A DNA stretch of 64,000 nt from Pyxicephalus adspersus (lineage: Eukaryota > Chordata > Amphibia > Anura > Pyxicephalidae), in NCBI RefSeq assembly GCF_032062135.1, contig NC_092862.1, positions 63,953,693 through 64,017,692 on the forward strand, read 5' to 3'. Within the stretch, counting starts at the first letter, position 1. Every line of letters starts with the position of its first letter. Of this stretch, positions 1 to 11,500 are shown in pieces. The translations under genes were made by a program, and so were the position numbers. The notes under the pieces were generated by a model. The model was not told where the DNA came from and did not search any database. It saw nothing but the letters and a program-made list of their open reading frames with translations.

Positions 1-1744
1 TCCAAACACATCTCCTGGATCCAATAGTAGAATAAGGCAGTGTAAATGCACAGAAGTGAGGTAAACCATGCAAAAAAATAAATGCTACAAGAAAATAATC
101 AAAAGAAGAAAATAATGTCTAAAAAAATGTTACAAACTGGTGTGGTCCTTTACAGAGACTGTTGTGGAGTTCTGTAAAAAATGGAGCCATTAGATTCCTT
201 TCAATTACAACATAAGCAAGACTTAATAGCCAAGTGGCCAAACAAACAGGTAAATATTGATTTATATTTTATTTTGGCATATACTTAGGTGGTATAGCTA
301 ATTTACTGAACAAATATTTTTATAGCATTCTTTATTTATATACTAGAGAGAGGGAACAAAAGAGAGAACAAAGACGTGTACATTTTCTTGGGGACGATCA
401 GATGAAACTGTTAGGTAGACTTGTATTTCAATTAGCATCAGAAGTAAGTATGGAGACATCACTGCACTGACTGCAATCCCATTTAAAGATAATCCCTTCT
501 CCCAAACTCTACCAAAAAATAGTGACAGAGCCCATAAGCCTACCATACTTCTCATAAAAGTCTGAGAGGCCATGACTATCAGGGCTCTGTGCGTGAATAT
601 AAAGTGTGGGGAATGTAAAGTGGGGAAAATGTGCAAAGGATGGAAATGATAAAGGTATAAAGCCTCCCCCACATGCACCCTATGTCCCCAAAAAATCCAG
701 ATCTTTAAATAAACCCTTGGACCTGAACCTGTTTAAAAAACTTAAGTAGAGGCACAAAAAAAGAAAAAAAGAGGAAATTTAAAGGAAGAAAAATGAGTAT
801 GAGCAAAGCATGTATTCAGTTACAAGGAAGAATATTATCTGTGTCCATAGAAGTGTGAGTATGGCTTGGTTAGTGCAGCAGAGAGAGAAGAACATGAAGC
901 TTGTGCATAGGTTGCATGACACCATGCCACCTACCAAGATGGTGCACTGGGTGCGGCAGTCCCAATATACACCTGAGACAAGCTGCAACGGTTATTCACA
1001 GATCCCAGAAGGAAGCCTCTGTCTCTTCATTCTTTTGTATCCCAAAAATCACTGTCAGTCAGCCATGAGACCATGGCACTGTTGACACACATCATGTCTG
1101 GGCTAGCCATTGTCAAAATCTACTGTCAGTCCTGGGATACCACATGCATGTATGCCAAAGGTCAGTTCACATACCTCATCACCTATTTAGAAAAAAAGTT
1201 CTATATTAGTGTTCCCATAAAGAATGTTCAGCAGGGGGACAGTGGGAGTTCCACACCTCCATGCCCAGGCCAAGAAGAATTTAACAAGTCTCAGGCTTTA
1301 GTTTTCAGGCATTATGAAAGAATGTATATGTATATGTATATACCCATGTATATAAATATATGTACTACTTGTACAAGATAAGACTACATAATTAACAACT
1401 TAATCATTGTGTAGTTGTGCTCTGTTTATATCACCTTTTCAGGCAGTACAATCTTTAATTGCATTTGTACTTAAAAGATGCCTGAACTTTGGTATAGACT
1501 GTGGTTTAATGTGAATATACCTTTATTTTATTTAACCTTTAGGTATTTGGTAGTTATCCTCTAGTGTTTTTTTTTAATATCACCATAACAATTTTCTCTT
1601 TTATACTCAGTTTTACCTTCTGTGATCCACTCCTTCAAACAAGGTATTACTCCAGAATCCTGTGTTTGGCTGGGGAAGATAGCAGAAGCAGAAGAAAGTA
1701 ACTGCTTAAATCATGCTAATCTATAGATCTGTATGTTGTATACC
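1..1744. other. Intergenic, no gene recognised
   Basis: AT-rich non-coding sequence. Short open frames occur on both strands, but none carries a recognisable domain, splice structure or clean codon bias. A short GTATAT-rich patch lies near 1325-1365. Confidence 0.5.
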
Positions 1745-2407
1745 TACAGTATTGGTTGTCACACTTACCTCCTCCTCGCTGAACCTGCTCTTCCAGATTT
1801 ATTCAGTATTGTCCCTCCCGCTGGCCAATCAGGATTACCCTTGGCTATTTAACACAGCAACTCTGTGTTCATGCAATTTGTCTCCACTATTGCCAAGCCC
1901 CCTAGCTCCGCTAAGCATTTCCTCTACATCTGTGTAGTAATTCAGTGCTGTCTGTGTCCAGCTCCTGTGTTCACCCCTTGTTGCCCAGTCTGTTTTTTTC
2001 TCTGCCTGTTCCCTTGTGCTGTTCCAGTGTTCCCCTGTGTTTGTGGTGATCTCTTCCTGTGTCTTCCTGTTTCTCCTGTGTCCCCCCTGTGTGGCCCTTG
2101 TGTCACTGGTGTCTATTTCCTGGATTTCTGGCTCTTGACCCCTGGCTTTGTTCCTGACCTCCCTAGCGTGCTGCCCACCTTGACCCAGGCCTTGCTTGAC
2201 CCTTCTCTTGCCTTGTGATTTGGTACTGTGCAATGACCGTAACCTCGCAGCAGCTAGCAGCGTAACACCCTCACCACTAGAGGCTTTGGAGAAGACTTGG
2301 TTTCCGCTTAGATTTTGTGCCCTGGCGCTTCTCGGGGCCCACACCACGATTGTGCAAGCCGTAGTTGTCTCGTAGCAGTTCAGTCTTATATCACAGATCA
2401 CCTACAT
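1745..2407 (+). repeat. CT-rich LTR-like repeat block (family unresolved)
   Basis: This block is much more C/T-rich than its surroundings. It begins with a promoter-like stretch, GGCCAATCAGGATTACC followed by CTATTTAACA, which resembles a CCAAT box and a weak TATA box. Long TGTGTTCCTG-style pyrimidine runs follow, and it ends in a GC-richer segment around 2230-2390 with CGCTTCTCGGGGCCC. This layout resembles the LTR or promoter region of a frog retroelement. No element body, primer-binding site or target duplication is visible, so it could be a solo LTR or another repeat. Open frames on both strands here look like by-products of the biased composition. Confidence 0.35.
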
Positions 2408-3490
2408 TTGGATAAAATTATTATTTTTTCTATAAACATAAAAAAATATATAAGTTTTCTATTTTACTTTAGTTTAAAAGAATCTCTTTAAACAATAGAT
2501 ATTTCAGCATTAATACTGGGGAGGTAACTACCAATTTATGTATCATCAAAGTTGTATTAATATTTAATCAACTGTGTCTTTATTAGGTAGTTACTGCCTT
2601 CCGGCTTGCACACAGGAAAGTATTATACCCATAGGGCATGTTTTCAGATTTTAATGACATAGTGCTATCACATAGTTAGAAAAAAGTGTTCAGGCTTTTC
2701 ATCAGTTGTGGTGTATACTATTCTAGAATGCAGAAATCAAAACTAAAAGTTAAATACATCATATGAAAACTTTTTTTAATCTTAACTCTAGTATTCAAAC
2801 TCAAATACCCAGCAAAAAGGAAAAAACACTTTTTTGTGTTAAAGATTGCGTTGAAGATTTTGTTAAAGATTAAACAGGAAAAAAACACTTTTTTGTGTTG
2901 AAGATCTGACACTTTCATTGTCCCTATTCGTACAAATCAGCCTGGTCAAAAGACCATGGATAAACAACAGCAAAAAGGAGCAATCTATAAACTGGCTAAC
3001 CAGATTTCTATAGGGAAACTGGGACATTAATCGTTAAGTTACCTTGATGTGTTTAAAGCTAAGCTCTACTCAAACAACTAAGCACAATTAAAGCAAAGAT
3101 ATAGCAACTGTGTTACTGCCCAATGGACCTGCATTTCTGCCCATCTAGTTCTGAGATTTGCACAGACATAGCACACAACAAAGTTCTGCATGGTGGCCTG
3201 TCTTTGTCTGCAACACTGTTAAATTTTCTGTGAATTAAAACCTTCTAGTTATAAGAAAACGAGTAAAACGTAGGAAAAAGTCCAAAAACATTTATTCATT
3301 CTATGGCCCCTGTTCCATTAAGGTAGATATATCCATAAAGATCTAGCATGGAAGTCAATTTGCAGCTGGCATTTTTATGAAATTAGCACACATACAGCAA
3401 AGGCTCATGTACTATTAATTGTTGACATATACAAAAATATACAATCTGAACTACAGTAAGTATCTATTGTATTTGTTTAAAGGCTGCCCT
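2408..3490. other. Intergenic, no gene recognised
   Basis: AT-rich DNA. The only structure seen is a pair of near-identical short hairpin-containing repeats at about 2818-2906 (listed separately). Confidence 0.5.
2818..2906. repeat. Two copies of a short hairpin repeat
   Basis: The motif GGAAAAAACACTTTTTTGTG, followed by TTAAAGAT or TTGAAGAT, occurs twice about 60 bases apart. Within each copy AACAC and GTGTT form a small stem around a T run. Confidence 0.6.
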
Positions 3491-4283
3491 GTTACATAGT
3501 TACATAGTAGGTTGAGTTGAAAAAAGACATAAGTCCATCAAGTTCAACCACTAGGGAAATAAACATATGCCAGGTATTACACCCTATAAGACATAGTTGG
3601 TCCAGAGGAAGGCAAAAAAAAAAACCCTGGTACAATATGCTTCAACAGGGAAAAAAATCCTTCCTGATTCCATAAGGCAATCGGATGTTCCCTGGATCAA
3701 CAGTCACTGGTATTTTTATTTTAAAGCCTTAATACCCAGTTATATTCTGTGCTTCTAGAAAAACATCCAGCTTTTTCTTAAAGCAATCTATAGTAGTTGC
3801 TGAAACTATTTCCTGAGGGAGCCGATTCCACATTTCCACAGACCTTACAGTGAAGAATCCCTTCCTTATCCAGAGCTTAAACTTCTTTTCCTTCAGACAC
3901 AAAGAGTGCCCTCTTGTTCTTTGTACTGATCTCAAAGTGAATAATGGGGAAGAGAGTTTTCTATATGGACCATTTATATATTTATACAGGGTGATCATAA
4001 CCCCCCCCCCCCCCTTAAACGTCTCTTCTCAAGGGAGAATAGATTCAGTTCAGCTAATCTCTCCTCATAGCGGAGCTCCTCCATTCCTTTTATTAATTTA
4101 GTTGCCCTTCTCTGCACTCTCTCCAATTCCACAATGTCCTTTTTGTGAACTGGTGCCCAAAACTGGACTGCATATTCCAGATGTGGTCTGACCAATGCTT
4201 TGTACAGGGGCAGGATAATGTCTCCATCTCTGCAGTCTATTCCTCCTTTAATACAAGAAAGTACTTTACTAGCTTTAGACATT
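3491..4283 (-). mobile_element. CR1 non-LTR retrotransposon, 5'-truncated 3' end
   Basis: Read on the minus strand, this is the end of a CR1 ORF2 plus its 3' UTR. Recognisable blocks are [20 protein letters not shown], then the [13 protein letters not shown] motif, then [13 protein letters not shown], and after a frame change RTRGHSLCLKEKKFKLWIRK and WNRLPQEIVSA. These are hallmark CR1 C-terminal motifs. The element ends at 3491 in octamer-like TAACTATG repeats (minus strand), as CR1 3' ends do. The 5' end is cut at about 4283. A run of 14 C (4001-4014) breaks the frame. It is closely related to the longer copy at 54.8-58.0 kb and keeps the C-terminal part deleted there. Confidence 0.9.
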
Positions 4284-4310
4284 TATGGGAGTCTTAGTAA
4301 CCCTCTTCAT

Positions 4311-4520
4311 GGCCCTGATTTATTAAAGCTCTCCAGGGGTGGAGAGGATACACTTGTGAAGCTGGGTGATCCAACAAACCTGAAATGGATCTGGTCCAGA
4401 GTTAAAATTGTTTGCTAATGACTTTGTTAGAAAATCCATTCCAGGTTTGCTGGATCACCTAGCTTAACTGATGAAAGTGTATTCTCCCAAGCCTTGGAGA
4501 GCTTTAATAAATCGGGACCC
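4311..4520. mobile_element. Palindromic MITE
   Basis: The left end GGCCCTGATTTATTAAAGCT is matched by its reverse complement at the right end (AGCTTTAATAAATCGGGACC). The inverted match runs inward through CTCCAGG, TGGATCACC-type and CCATTCCAGGTTTG segments, so most of the 210 bases fold into one hairpin. No coding capacity. A second, more decayed copy lies at 12758-12931. Confidence 0.8.
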
Positions 4521-4826
4521 ATACGTCAGCTAACAGCACAATGCAGCACATATACAGGGAATGTTTTATCTACCGAAAAAAAAAATTGGCACTTATTTAT
4601 ACAGATTTTTTTCACCATCTCGGACATGCCTCCCTTGAATATTAAGCACGTACATTTGTTACAGCACTTGATTTTCATAGGCTTCATGTTGCTATCAGGC
4701 TTTACAAATGTATAAAAATAATAGAAACACTTCAGATGCACAGACATGCTTAGCCACCTGGAAAGTTTAGGAGTCGTTTATATTGTGCATCCACTCATCC
4801 ACTTGCGCAATCATTAGGGTTCATCC

Positions 4827-4910
4827 TATTATTAATATTAATATTAACCTTTTTAATAATAATAGACAGGATTTTTATAGAGCCAACATATTGCGCAGCA
4901 CTGTTTCCAG
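4827..4910 (+). repeat. ATT-headed short frog repeat, copy 1
   Basis: An (ATT)n-like head is followed by ACAGGATTTTTATAGAGCC and then AACATATTGCGCAGC. The same arrangement recurs at 63324-63405 (+) and 44821-44899 (reverse orientation). I recognise it as a dispersed frog repeat but cannot assign its class. Confidence 0.65.
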
Positions 4911-5244
4911 GGTTTTCAATGGCTTGAAAAGTCATCACATACCTAAAACAATCATATATTGTACATTAGAAATATAACGTTACAAGGTGATAAAAAGCTC
5001 CATAATAAACAAACAATAAACAAGTGATGCAAATAATAAAACAACAACCCAAAAGAAGAATGACCGCCTTTGTGTAACATACCCATTTAAAGCTTTCTTA
5101 CCACATTGACATTTCAAACCTTGTTATAGGTCAAAGAAGAAATGAAGAAGAATAGGCATTGGCCTGGTTTCCATATTGAATGGGTGGAGCAATAAACATT
5201 TTGAAAAAGCTTATTAAATATACAGAATTTATGGATGGATCTTT
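4911..5244. other. Intergenic, possibly decayed upstream part of the retroviral relic
   Basis: No readable coding sequence. Because the env fragment begins just downstream, more of the same provirus may lie here in decayed form, but I cannot align any motif. Confidence 0.35.
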
Positions 5245-5602
5245 TCTGATTTATCAGCTTACGTTGCTGAAATGAGGGATATGGTGCATCAAAACAGGCT
5301 TGCAGAATATTTCCTATTTGCTTTGCAAGGTGGTTTTTGTAAACTAATTGGTAATGAATGGTGCACATGGATTACCAACAGTGAAGACACCATTCAGGAG
5401 CACTTAGCTAAAATAAATAGCTTACAGAAAGAGGCCAACAATTTGGAGAAGAGAGGATTTACCCATTTTTTATGGATGACCTGTGTAGGAACATGGTTAT
5501 CATTTATTTAGTTTAGTGGTGTATATCGTTTTCATAATCATGATATATTTGCTCATTAAATTTGTGCTATGTTGCAGCAAAAAGATCAGGTCATCACATA
5601 CC
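5245..5602 (+). pseudogene. Endogenous retrovirus env, transmembrane-subunit fragment (broken)
   Basis: The frame from about 5272 reads as the ectodomain of a retroviral envelope transmembrane subunit. It has a heptad-like helix with NRLAEY, then the segment corresponding to the conserved loop region (ALQGGFCKL), then a cysteine loop. The cysteine pattern is C, six residues, W, C, where gamma-type envelopes have C, six residues, CC. A second helical stretch and a Trp-rich segment follow. A stop at about 5510 interrupts the anchor. A very hydrophobic membrane span ending in a Cys pair and basic tail continues in another frame up to about 5600. No surface subunit, pol or gag is recognisable upstream. 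An AATAAA near 5796 could belong to a decayed 3' LTR. The fragment is non-functional as it stands. Confidence 0.7.
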
Positions 5603-6350
5603 ATTTAGGGAGACTACAGATTCCATTTTGTTCCTAGATTTTCATAACCTGATATTGGTTTAAACTTAGGATTTTGGCAGGAAAACACATAAATAGTTTT
5701 TGTTATCCTGGCATGAAGTTTGTGCTAAATATGTGTATTAGAGTTTCTTGCTGTGAAATTGTGTAATCTGTGTATGTGACTACATATGTGTACAATAAAT
5801 CTATGAAAAAATTCTCTCTCTCTGATCAGTTGTTCAGAATTTTTCTCTGACATTATTAAAAGTGGGAAAGGAGAAAACGGAATTCCATTACATTCAAGGT
5901 AATTGTGAAAAATGTATATATATTATATGTTCTGTGTGTAATCTTTACTTATTTTGTCCTAGCAGTGTTATATAAAGAATATTGGTGTTTAGATTAGCTT
6001 TAAAGAATTAAATGTGGTGATCCCGCAGTCTTTTTTCATACAGTACCTGGTATAGGGTAACAACTGTATGCAAACTGTGCTTCTGTGTTGCCACCATGTC
6101 ATATAGAAGATTACATGTGGCTGTGATGACACAAATTGCACAGGAAATCTGAATAGTTGCTATGAATGAGAACTCCAGTTTTATGCCAAAATACTTTTCT
6201 TCATTTAAAAAACAAATCAATCAGAATACAAAAAAAAAATTATTTTAGCCATACTATTCAAAATTCTATTCAATTGATTTGTTCAAAATAAATGTTGAGG
6301 ACCGAAAATATGTTGATTGTACTACCACCCAGCACAATTGATTTATGACT
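5603..6350. other. Possible decayed 3' LTR, otherwise nothing recognised
   Basis: A purine-rich AGGGAGA at about 5627 follows the env relic, and an AATAAA near 5796 precedes a CT-repeat. This is a weak hint of a 3' LTR with its polyadenylation site. I see no matching 5' LTR in the window and cannot place the LTR edges. No host gene is seen. Confidence 0.3.
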
Positions 6351-6354
6351 TCAG

Positions 6355-6640
6355 TCGGAGAAGGACCCTGCTAAACTGGTGATAACTGGGACAAATCTCT
6401 CTTTACAATAGCAATCCATGGGAAAAAGACCTTCACTACATTGGCTTCTAGTAGAAGAGCCACCATTACATAGCTAGTAGTAAATAAACCTCTTGAATTG
6501 GTGGTAAGTGTGGCAAGGGTCTTCTTACATTGGTGGTCAGTGGAAGAATGGCTCCATTACAGTGGAGAATGGCCCCCCTATAATGGTGGGTAATTGAAAA
6601 ATGCCCTTTACATTTGTAGGAAGACCTACAGAAAGACTAA
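6355..6640. repeat. Degenerate minisatellite with a CATTGGTGGTCAGTG-type unit
   Basis: Variants of a 30-40 base unit recur: AAACTGGTGATAACTGGGAC, CATTGGCTTCTAGTAGAAGA, AATTGGTGGTAAGTGTGGCA, CATTGGTGGTCAGTGGAAGA and AATGGTGGGTAATTGAAAAA, each preceded by TTTACA/CTTACA or similar. Spacing is irregular. Confidence 0.5.
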
Positions 6641-7142
6641 AGTGGAGGCTTTGCTGGTTCCACTTTGCTAAGTGAATGTAATGATGGAACTATTATGCAG
6701 GAAATCAATCTTCAGATTTTTTTTTTTTCTTTTGAGGCATGATTATAATGCTTACTGAAAAGTAGACATAGATAGAACAGACTTCTTTCAACAAACAATT
6801 TAGCAGAATGTTTGACGATGACAATGGCTTCACTTACCAGTGAAGTTTTCAATCATACCTCAACACTGGGGAACAATTTTAAACAAATTTTTTGTTGACT
6901 TCAATTTTTAAGCTCATTTACACTAAAATAGGTATGCTGATTCTGAAAGTACAGTTAGTTTTCTTCTATCACGTCAGGTTTTTTCTCTACTGCTTTTATA
7001 AATGCGATTACTGTAGCGTGGATTTGTATAGGCTATTTATTTACACGCAAGACAGTGTAGTCAGAGGTTGTGCGCTGCTCTATGTAGTGATTAAGCAAAA
7101 TTTATTTTTCAACTTACACACGTATTTCCTTTCTTTGAGATC
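6641..7142. other. Intergenic, no gene recognised
   Basis: AT-rich sequence. The open frame at 6892-7179 has no domain and looks like chance. If the relic that follows was carried by a mobile element, its left edge should lie here, but I cannot see a terminal repeat. Confidence 0.4.
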
Positions 7143-8596
7143 ATGTCTGGCTCTGCTGTTTCTCGTTGTAAGTGCCTAAACAACCCTGGGTATACCTATG
7201 GTTTAGCGAGAGCCGGGAGATGAATTCAGTGACTGTTACTTTTGTATAGTGAAATCTTCAGGATATAACAAGAAAAAACTATTTAACATAGAGTATCCTA
7301 GTCCACCATCGGCTATACGCCCAGTGGCTCATTCAGATGAAATCTCAGTGCCGGTTTTCGTTACACTACCCTCTCTTGAAGAACATGATTATGGTGATGA
7401 ACTAGGTGACAACAATTATGAAGAGTTTGAAATTGAAGAAGACTCTGTTCGTAAGGAATTTGATCAGCATGAGTTGAGTGATTTGGCATGTGATTTGGGA
7501 CTATCGAAGAAGGCTTCAGAACTCCTAGCATCAAAACTGTGTGAGAAAAATGTACTTGAAAAAGGAACGAAGATATCGTACTTACGAACCAGAGGAATTG
7601 CATTTCTGCAGTACTTTAGAACTGACAGTGGCTTTGTATATTGCCATAACATACCTGGTTTAATGAAGGAATTGGGAATTCCAATTTATAACGCAACTGA
7701 ACGGTGATAGCTCAAAGCAGAGCTTAAAGTGTCTCCTCCTTCACAATGGCAATATATTTGGGTCAGTCTCAATTGGCCATTCAGTTTCTCTTTGTGAAGA
7801 ATATGCAGACATAAAGAGAGTCATTAAGTTGTTGCAATATCCCCAACACAATCAGGTCATCTATGTGGACCTTAAAATGGTATGCTTCCTTCTTGGCCAG
7901 CAACATGGATACACCAATCATCCCTGTTATCTGTGCATGTGGGACAGCAGAGCTCGGGAAAGGAATGGGCCTCCAACATCTGCCCTAAAACCAGGTGATC
8001 CAAACATTCCACATGAGCCACTTGTTGATAGAAAGAATAATATATTCCAGCCTCCGCACATGTAACTGGATCTATGAAGCAGTTTGTTAAAGCTTTCCCA
8101 ACTGGAGGACACTGTTTCAAGTACCTAATTTTGGCATTTCCTAGCCTGTCATTAGAAAAAAAAAAAGGAAGGTGTGTTTGATGGTCCACAGATTCAGCAG
8201 CTCATCAAAGATGAACATTTCATCAGGACAATGTCAGAAGTCGAAAAGAATGCTTGTTTATCATTCAAAGCCATTGTCAAGGACTTTCTTGGAAACACAC
8301 GTGCAAATAATTACACAGAAATTGTCCAGAAACTCTTGGAGCTACAGAATGCTTGGTTGCAATATGAGCATCAAGGTGCATTTTCTGCATAGCCATCTTT
8401 CTAACTTTCCGGAAAACCTTGGTGCAGTCAGTGATGAGCAAGGTGAATGATTCCACCAATACTTGAAGGTCATGGAAGCATGGTATCGGGGTAGATGGGA
8501 TATACATATGATGGCTGACTATTATGGTGCATCCGGCGCGATTGTCCTAACACTGAACACTCCAGGAAAAGCTATAAGCGTAAATTTTTTCCTTAA
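7143..8596 (+). pseudogene. Near full-length relic of an uncharacterised multi-copy animal protein family
   Basis: I recognise the family from many animal genomes, where it appears as uncharacterised proteins, but it has no function I can name. Segments in order: a start at 7143 with the N-terminal CKCLNNP motif; an apparent deletion; a REP...DCYFC zinc-like motif after an in-frame TAG (7204) where the family has Trp; PSPPSAIRPVAHSDE (about 7290-7345); an acidic linker; LSDLACDLGLSKKASELLAS; after a frameshift near 7705, DSSKQSLKCLLLHNG, VDLKMVCFLLGQQ and HPCYLCMWDSRAR; after more breaks, FDGPQIQQLIKD, VKDFLGNTRANNY, VHFLHSHLSNFPENLG, VSDEQGE and WDIHMMADYY; then a basic tail RRDCPNTEHSRKS ending at TAA 8594-8596. 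It is intronless, with at least five frame breaks. Lack of introns and multi-copy behaviour suggest a mobile-element origin, which is inference. Confidence 0.8.
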
Positions 8597-11500
8597 ATGC
8601 TTACCCGAATAATTTTCTTTTACTGTACAAAAATGTCATAGAGTAACAATAAATCCTTTGTATGAACAAAAGAAATTTAAATAATTAGTACATTCAAGTT
8701 GTTTCATTATTTTTCATTTTATGTAAAATTTGTATGTTTTTTGACAAAAAATGAATGGTACCCTGTATGGTAAAAACTGGATGTGATAGCAAAAAATTGG
8801 GGTCATTTCTGGATTCACCACCCACAAATTAGTAAAAAACAAGTGTAAGATCTAACTCAACAAAAAATGCATTCCCCAGTGTAATAGGCACTTTCATATG
8901 TTCAAATGTATTGCCATTTTTTTGGTGAATTCTGTCCATACAAGAAAACAAGTGTACAACTGCCTAATCATTGACATGAGCATTTGCAGCTGGATGGCCA
9001 ACAGGGATTAGGTGAAGTTCCCATACACACAGGTTAAAATGGTTACACTTGTTTTCCACTTTATCTGTCTGCTAGTCAGCAAGGATGAAGAGTTCCAGCA
9101 CACCAATGCTCTGGGCTCATGAGAAAGCTAAATAGAAAATCAATACAATTTCTCTGTTCAATTAGGTTCATTGTGATGCAGAACCACCTCTTCACATTAC
9201 AAGACCAGCAAAAAAAATCAGTGCGGAAATTACTATCTTTCATTAGCACCAGCATCCTTTGTGGTCACACAAGCATATGAATGGTCATTATCAGGCATCT
9301 AATGATAAATCCTGTAAATACTAAAAATGACATGTGTCCCCCTTCGTGACTTGAAGGTAAGTACAATAGTCACATACTGAGAGCTTTAAATCATTACCTG
9401 GAAATGCTCTTTAAAATATTTATAACAGACTCATTGACAGTCATGAATTTCTGCAAACACAGACTACCTCAAACTGATCAGTAATTGTCTTTTAATTTTC
9501 CTGCTGTTCTAAACAATGAAAAAATTAAATATGATTTGCATGGGTTATGCTTTGCACACCAGTGAATGAAACTTATTTAAAGCATCATCCTGCCGCTTAA
9601 CTCAGAAGCAAAAAATCAGATTGTAGACACTAAATGGAAAATCAATCTTGATTTTCTAAGCCATTGTAAATAGTCATGTTTAGTTAGATGTGTACAGCAT
9701 CATTGATGGACAGGTCATGACTGTTGTTTTATGGTCAATTGACTCGCGCTTGTCTTCAAGTCACACAATTGCTTGTTAGGATACAAATGACGAGATATAT
9801 TCATGGTCTTCATAAATGATTTCTAGGTAAGTCTAATCCACAAAAAAAGTCTACAAATAATGTACTGACATTTTTTATAGTACATGAATAAGTTTTAGGG
9901 AGAAAGTAGTATAGAATATCAGCAGAATAAATGTCTTGTGGGTACACAACTGCAGACAAAGTGACATAATTGTCAGTCGGTGCACTAAATAGGTCTCAGC
10001 TGTATACAGATAAATTGCTTTCTAAATTGGTAAAAGGTCTAGACACAAGGCACTACATAAAGCAGAGAAGAACATTAGCTTACAACATGGGTAGATATCC
10101 TATCAGAAAAAACAGGTTAAGGCAGATATCTGGATAGTCACACCAGCAGCACCTTTTATGATACATAAAATACATATTGCTTGGGTAATCAGCTTCTACT
10201 TAATTTAATCTTTGCTAGTCTGAGAGGTTGAGCCAGCCTGGAAATTTTTCAGGAGCAACAATAATCACAGTTTTTTTAAGTGTGTTTTTGTCTCCCTTTG
10301 CTGTTCATTTAGCACTTCCTTCTCCTAATTTTTGTCAATTTCTTCCTTTCCTATCCTTTAATCTCTACATATCAAATAGGCCAACTGAATATTTTTGAAA
10401 TGTATTCAGTATGATTTTTATGTGTTTTATCATTAGCATTTGGGGTTCCTTTCTCTAAAACATAACATGCTGGCACACCAGGCATACAGGTCCTTTGGGT
10501 ATAGGCAAACGTAGGTAACATATGAGGGAGCCACATAGTAGAGTGATGCTTTGGTAGTAGAGAGGTGCTAGCTTGGAAAAGGGGTGTGCTGGGATGTGGG
10601 GGAATCACCTTGAGCGCCATATTACCAATGAGCCCTAGAGTTGCCAAGGAATTTCATTCTGTTAAGTATATGTATTTTTACAGTAATGAAACTATATTTG
10701 TATACCATTTGAAGCAACTTTCATAGGTCAATGGTAAGATAAGGTAATGTAAGCATAGAATCAGGTATGCTAGCTTATAGAATTGGAGCAAGTGAATGTG
10801 GTGGCAAAACAAATTCACAGGTATAACATACAAACTTTAAAGCTATATATATTAGATCAGAATTGAACCCAGGATCAAAATGCTGCACATCAAAAACACC
10901 ATTTGTCCTATTGCACATTGGTCGCAAGAACTTAAATCAAGTGAGTCTTGTTAACTGTAAATATTTTTCCTTTTCTTGCTCCTAACTAATTAGCTTTTTT
11001 GTGGCTTGTTGTCTGTATTCATGGAATGACAACAAAAAGCTGACACATATACAATGTATTTGACACATGTAGTCAAATAAAAGTTTGGGCAATGTCTCCT
11101 TCCCTTTTTTTAGCTGACAAAATCATTACACAATCCCAACAGGTAGGTCAACAACTGTTATGGGATTCACTGTTTAGCCTGAAAAGCCCTTGATAATATT
11201 CTTCCATATACTATATATACATTGCCTTTTCTAGGCCAATGATGCAATGCTTCCACTGGGATTTGACTCATTGAGAGTATTACATGATATACTATAACCA
11301 TCTGCTCTTATACCTGATGAGAGGTCTCATATGTCTTTTATGAGAGATGGGAGTTACATCAGTCTGCTCCTTAAAGTATTCCCTTTGTCTTCATGCAAGT
11401 TAAAGGAAACACTGCCAATAACTCACCTGAAAGGTGGTACTCAACCTTTTATGTATACCTAAAGAGAAGAAAATCACAATGTAAACCTTAGGTCTCATTT

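Noticed and set aside
1835..2401. 188-codon minus-strand open frame rich in Arg, Glu, Gln and Thr
   Set aside because: It is the reverse of the CT-rich repeat block; composition explains both its length and its residue bias, and no domain is visible.
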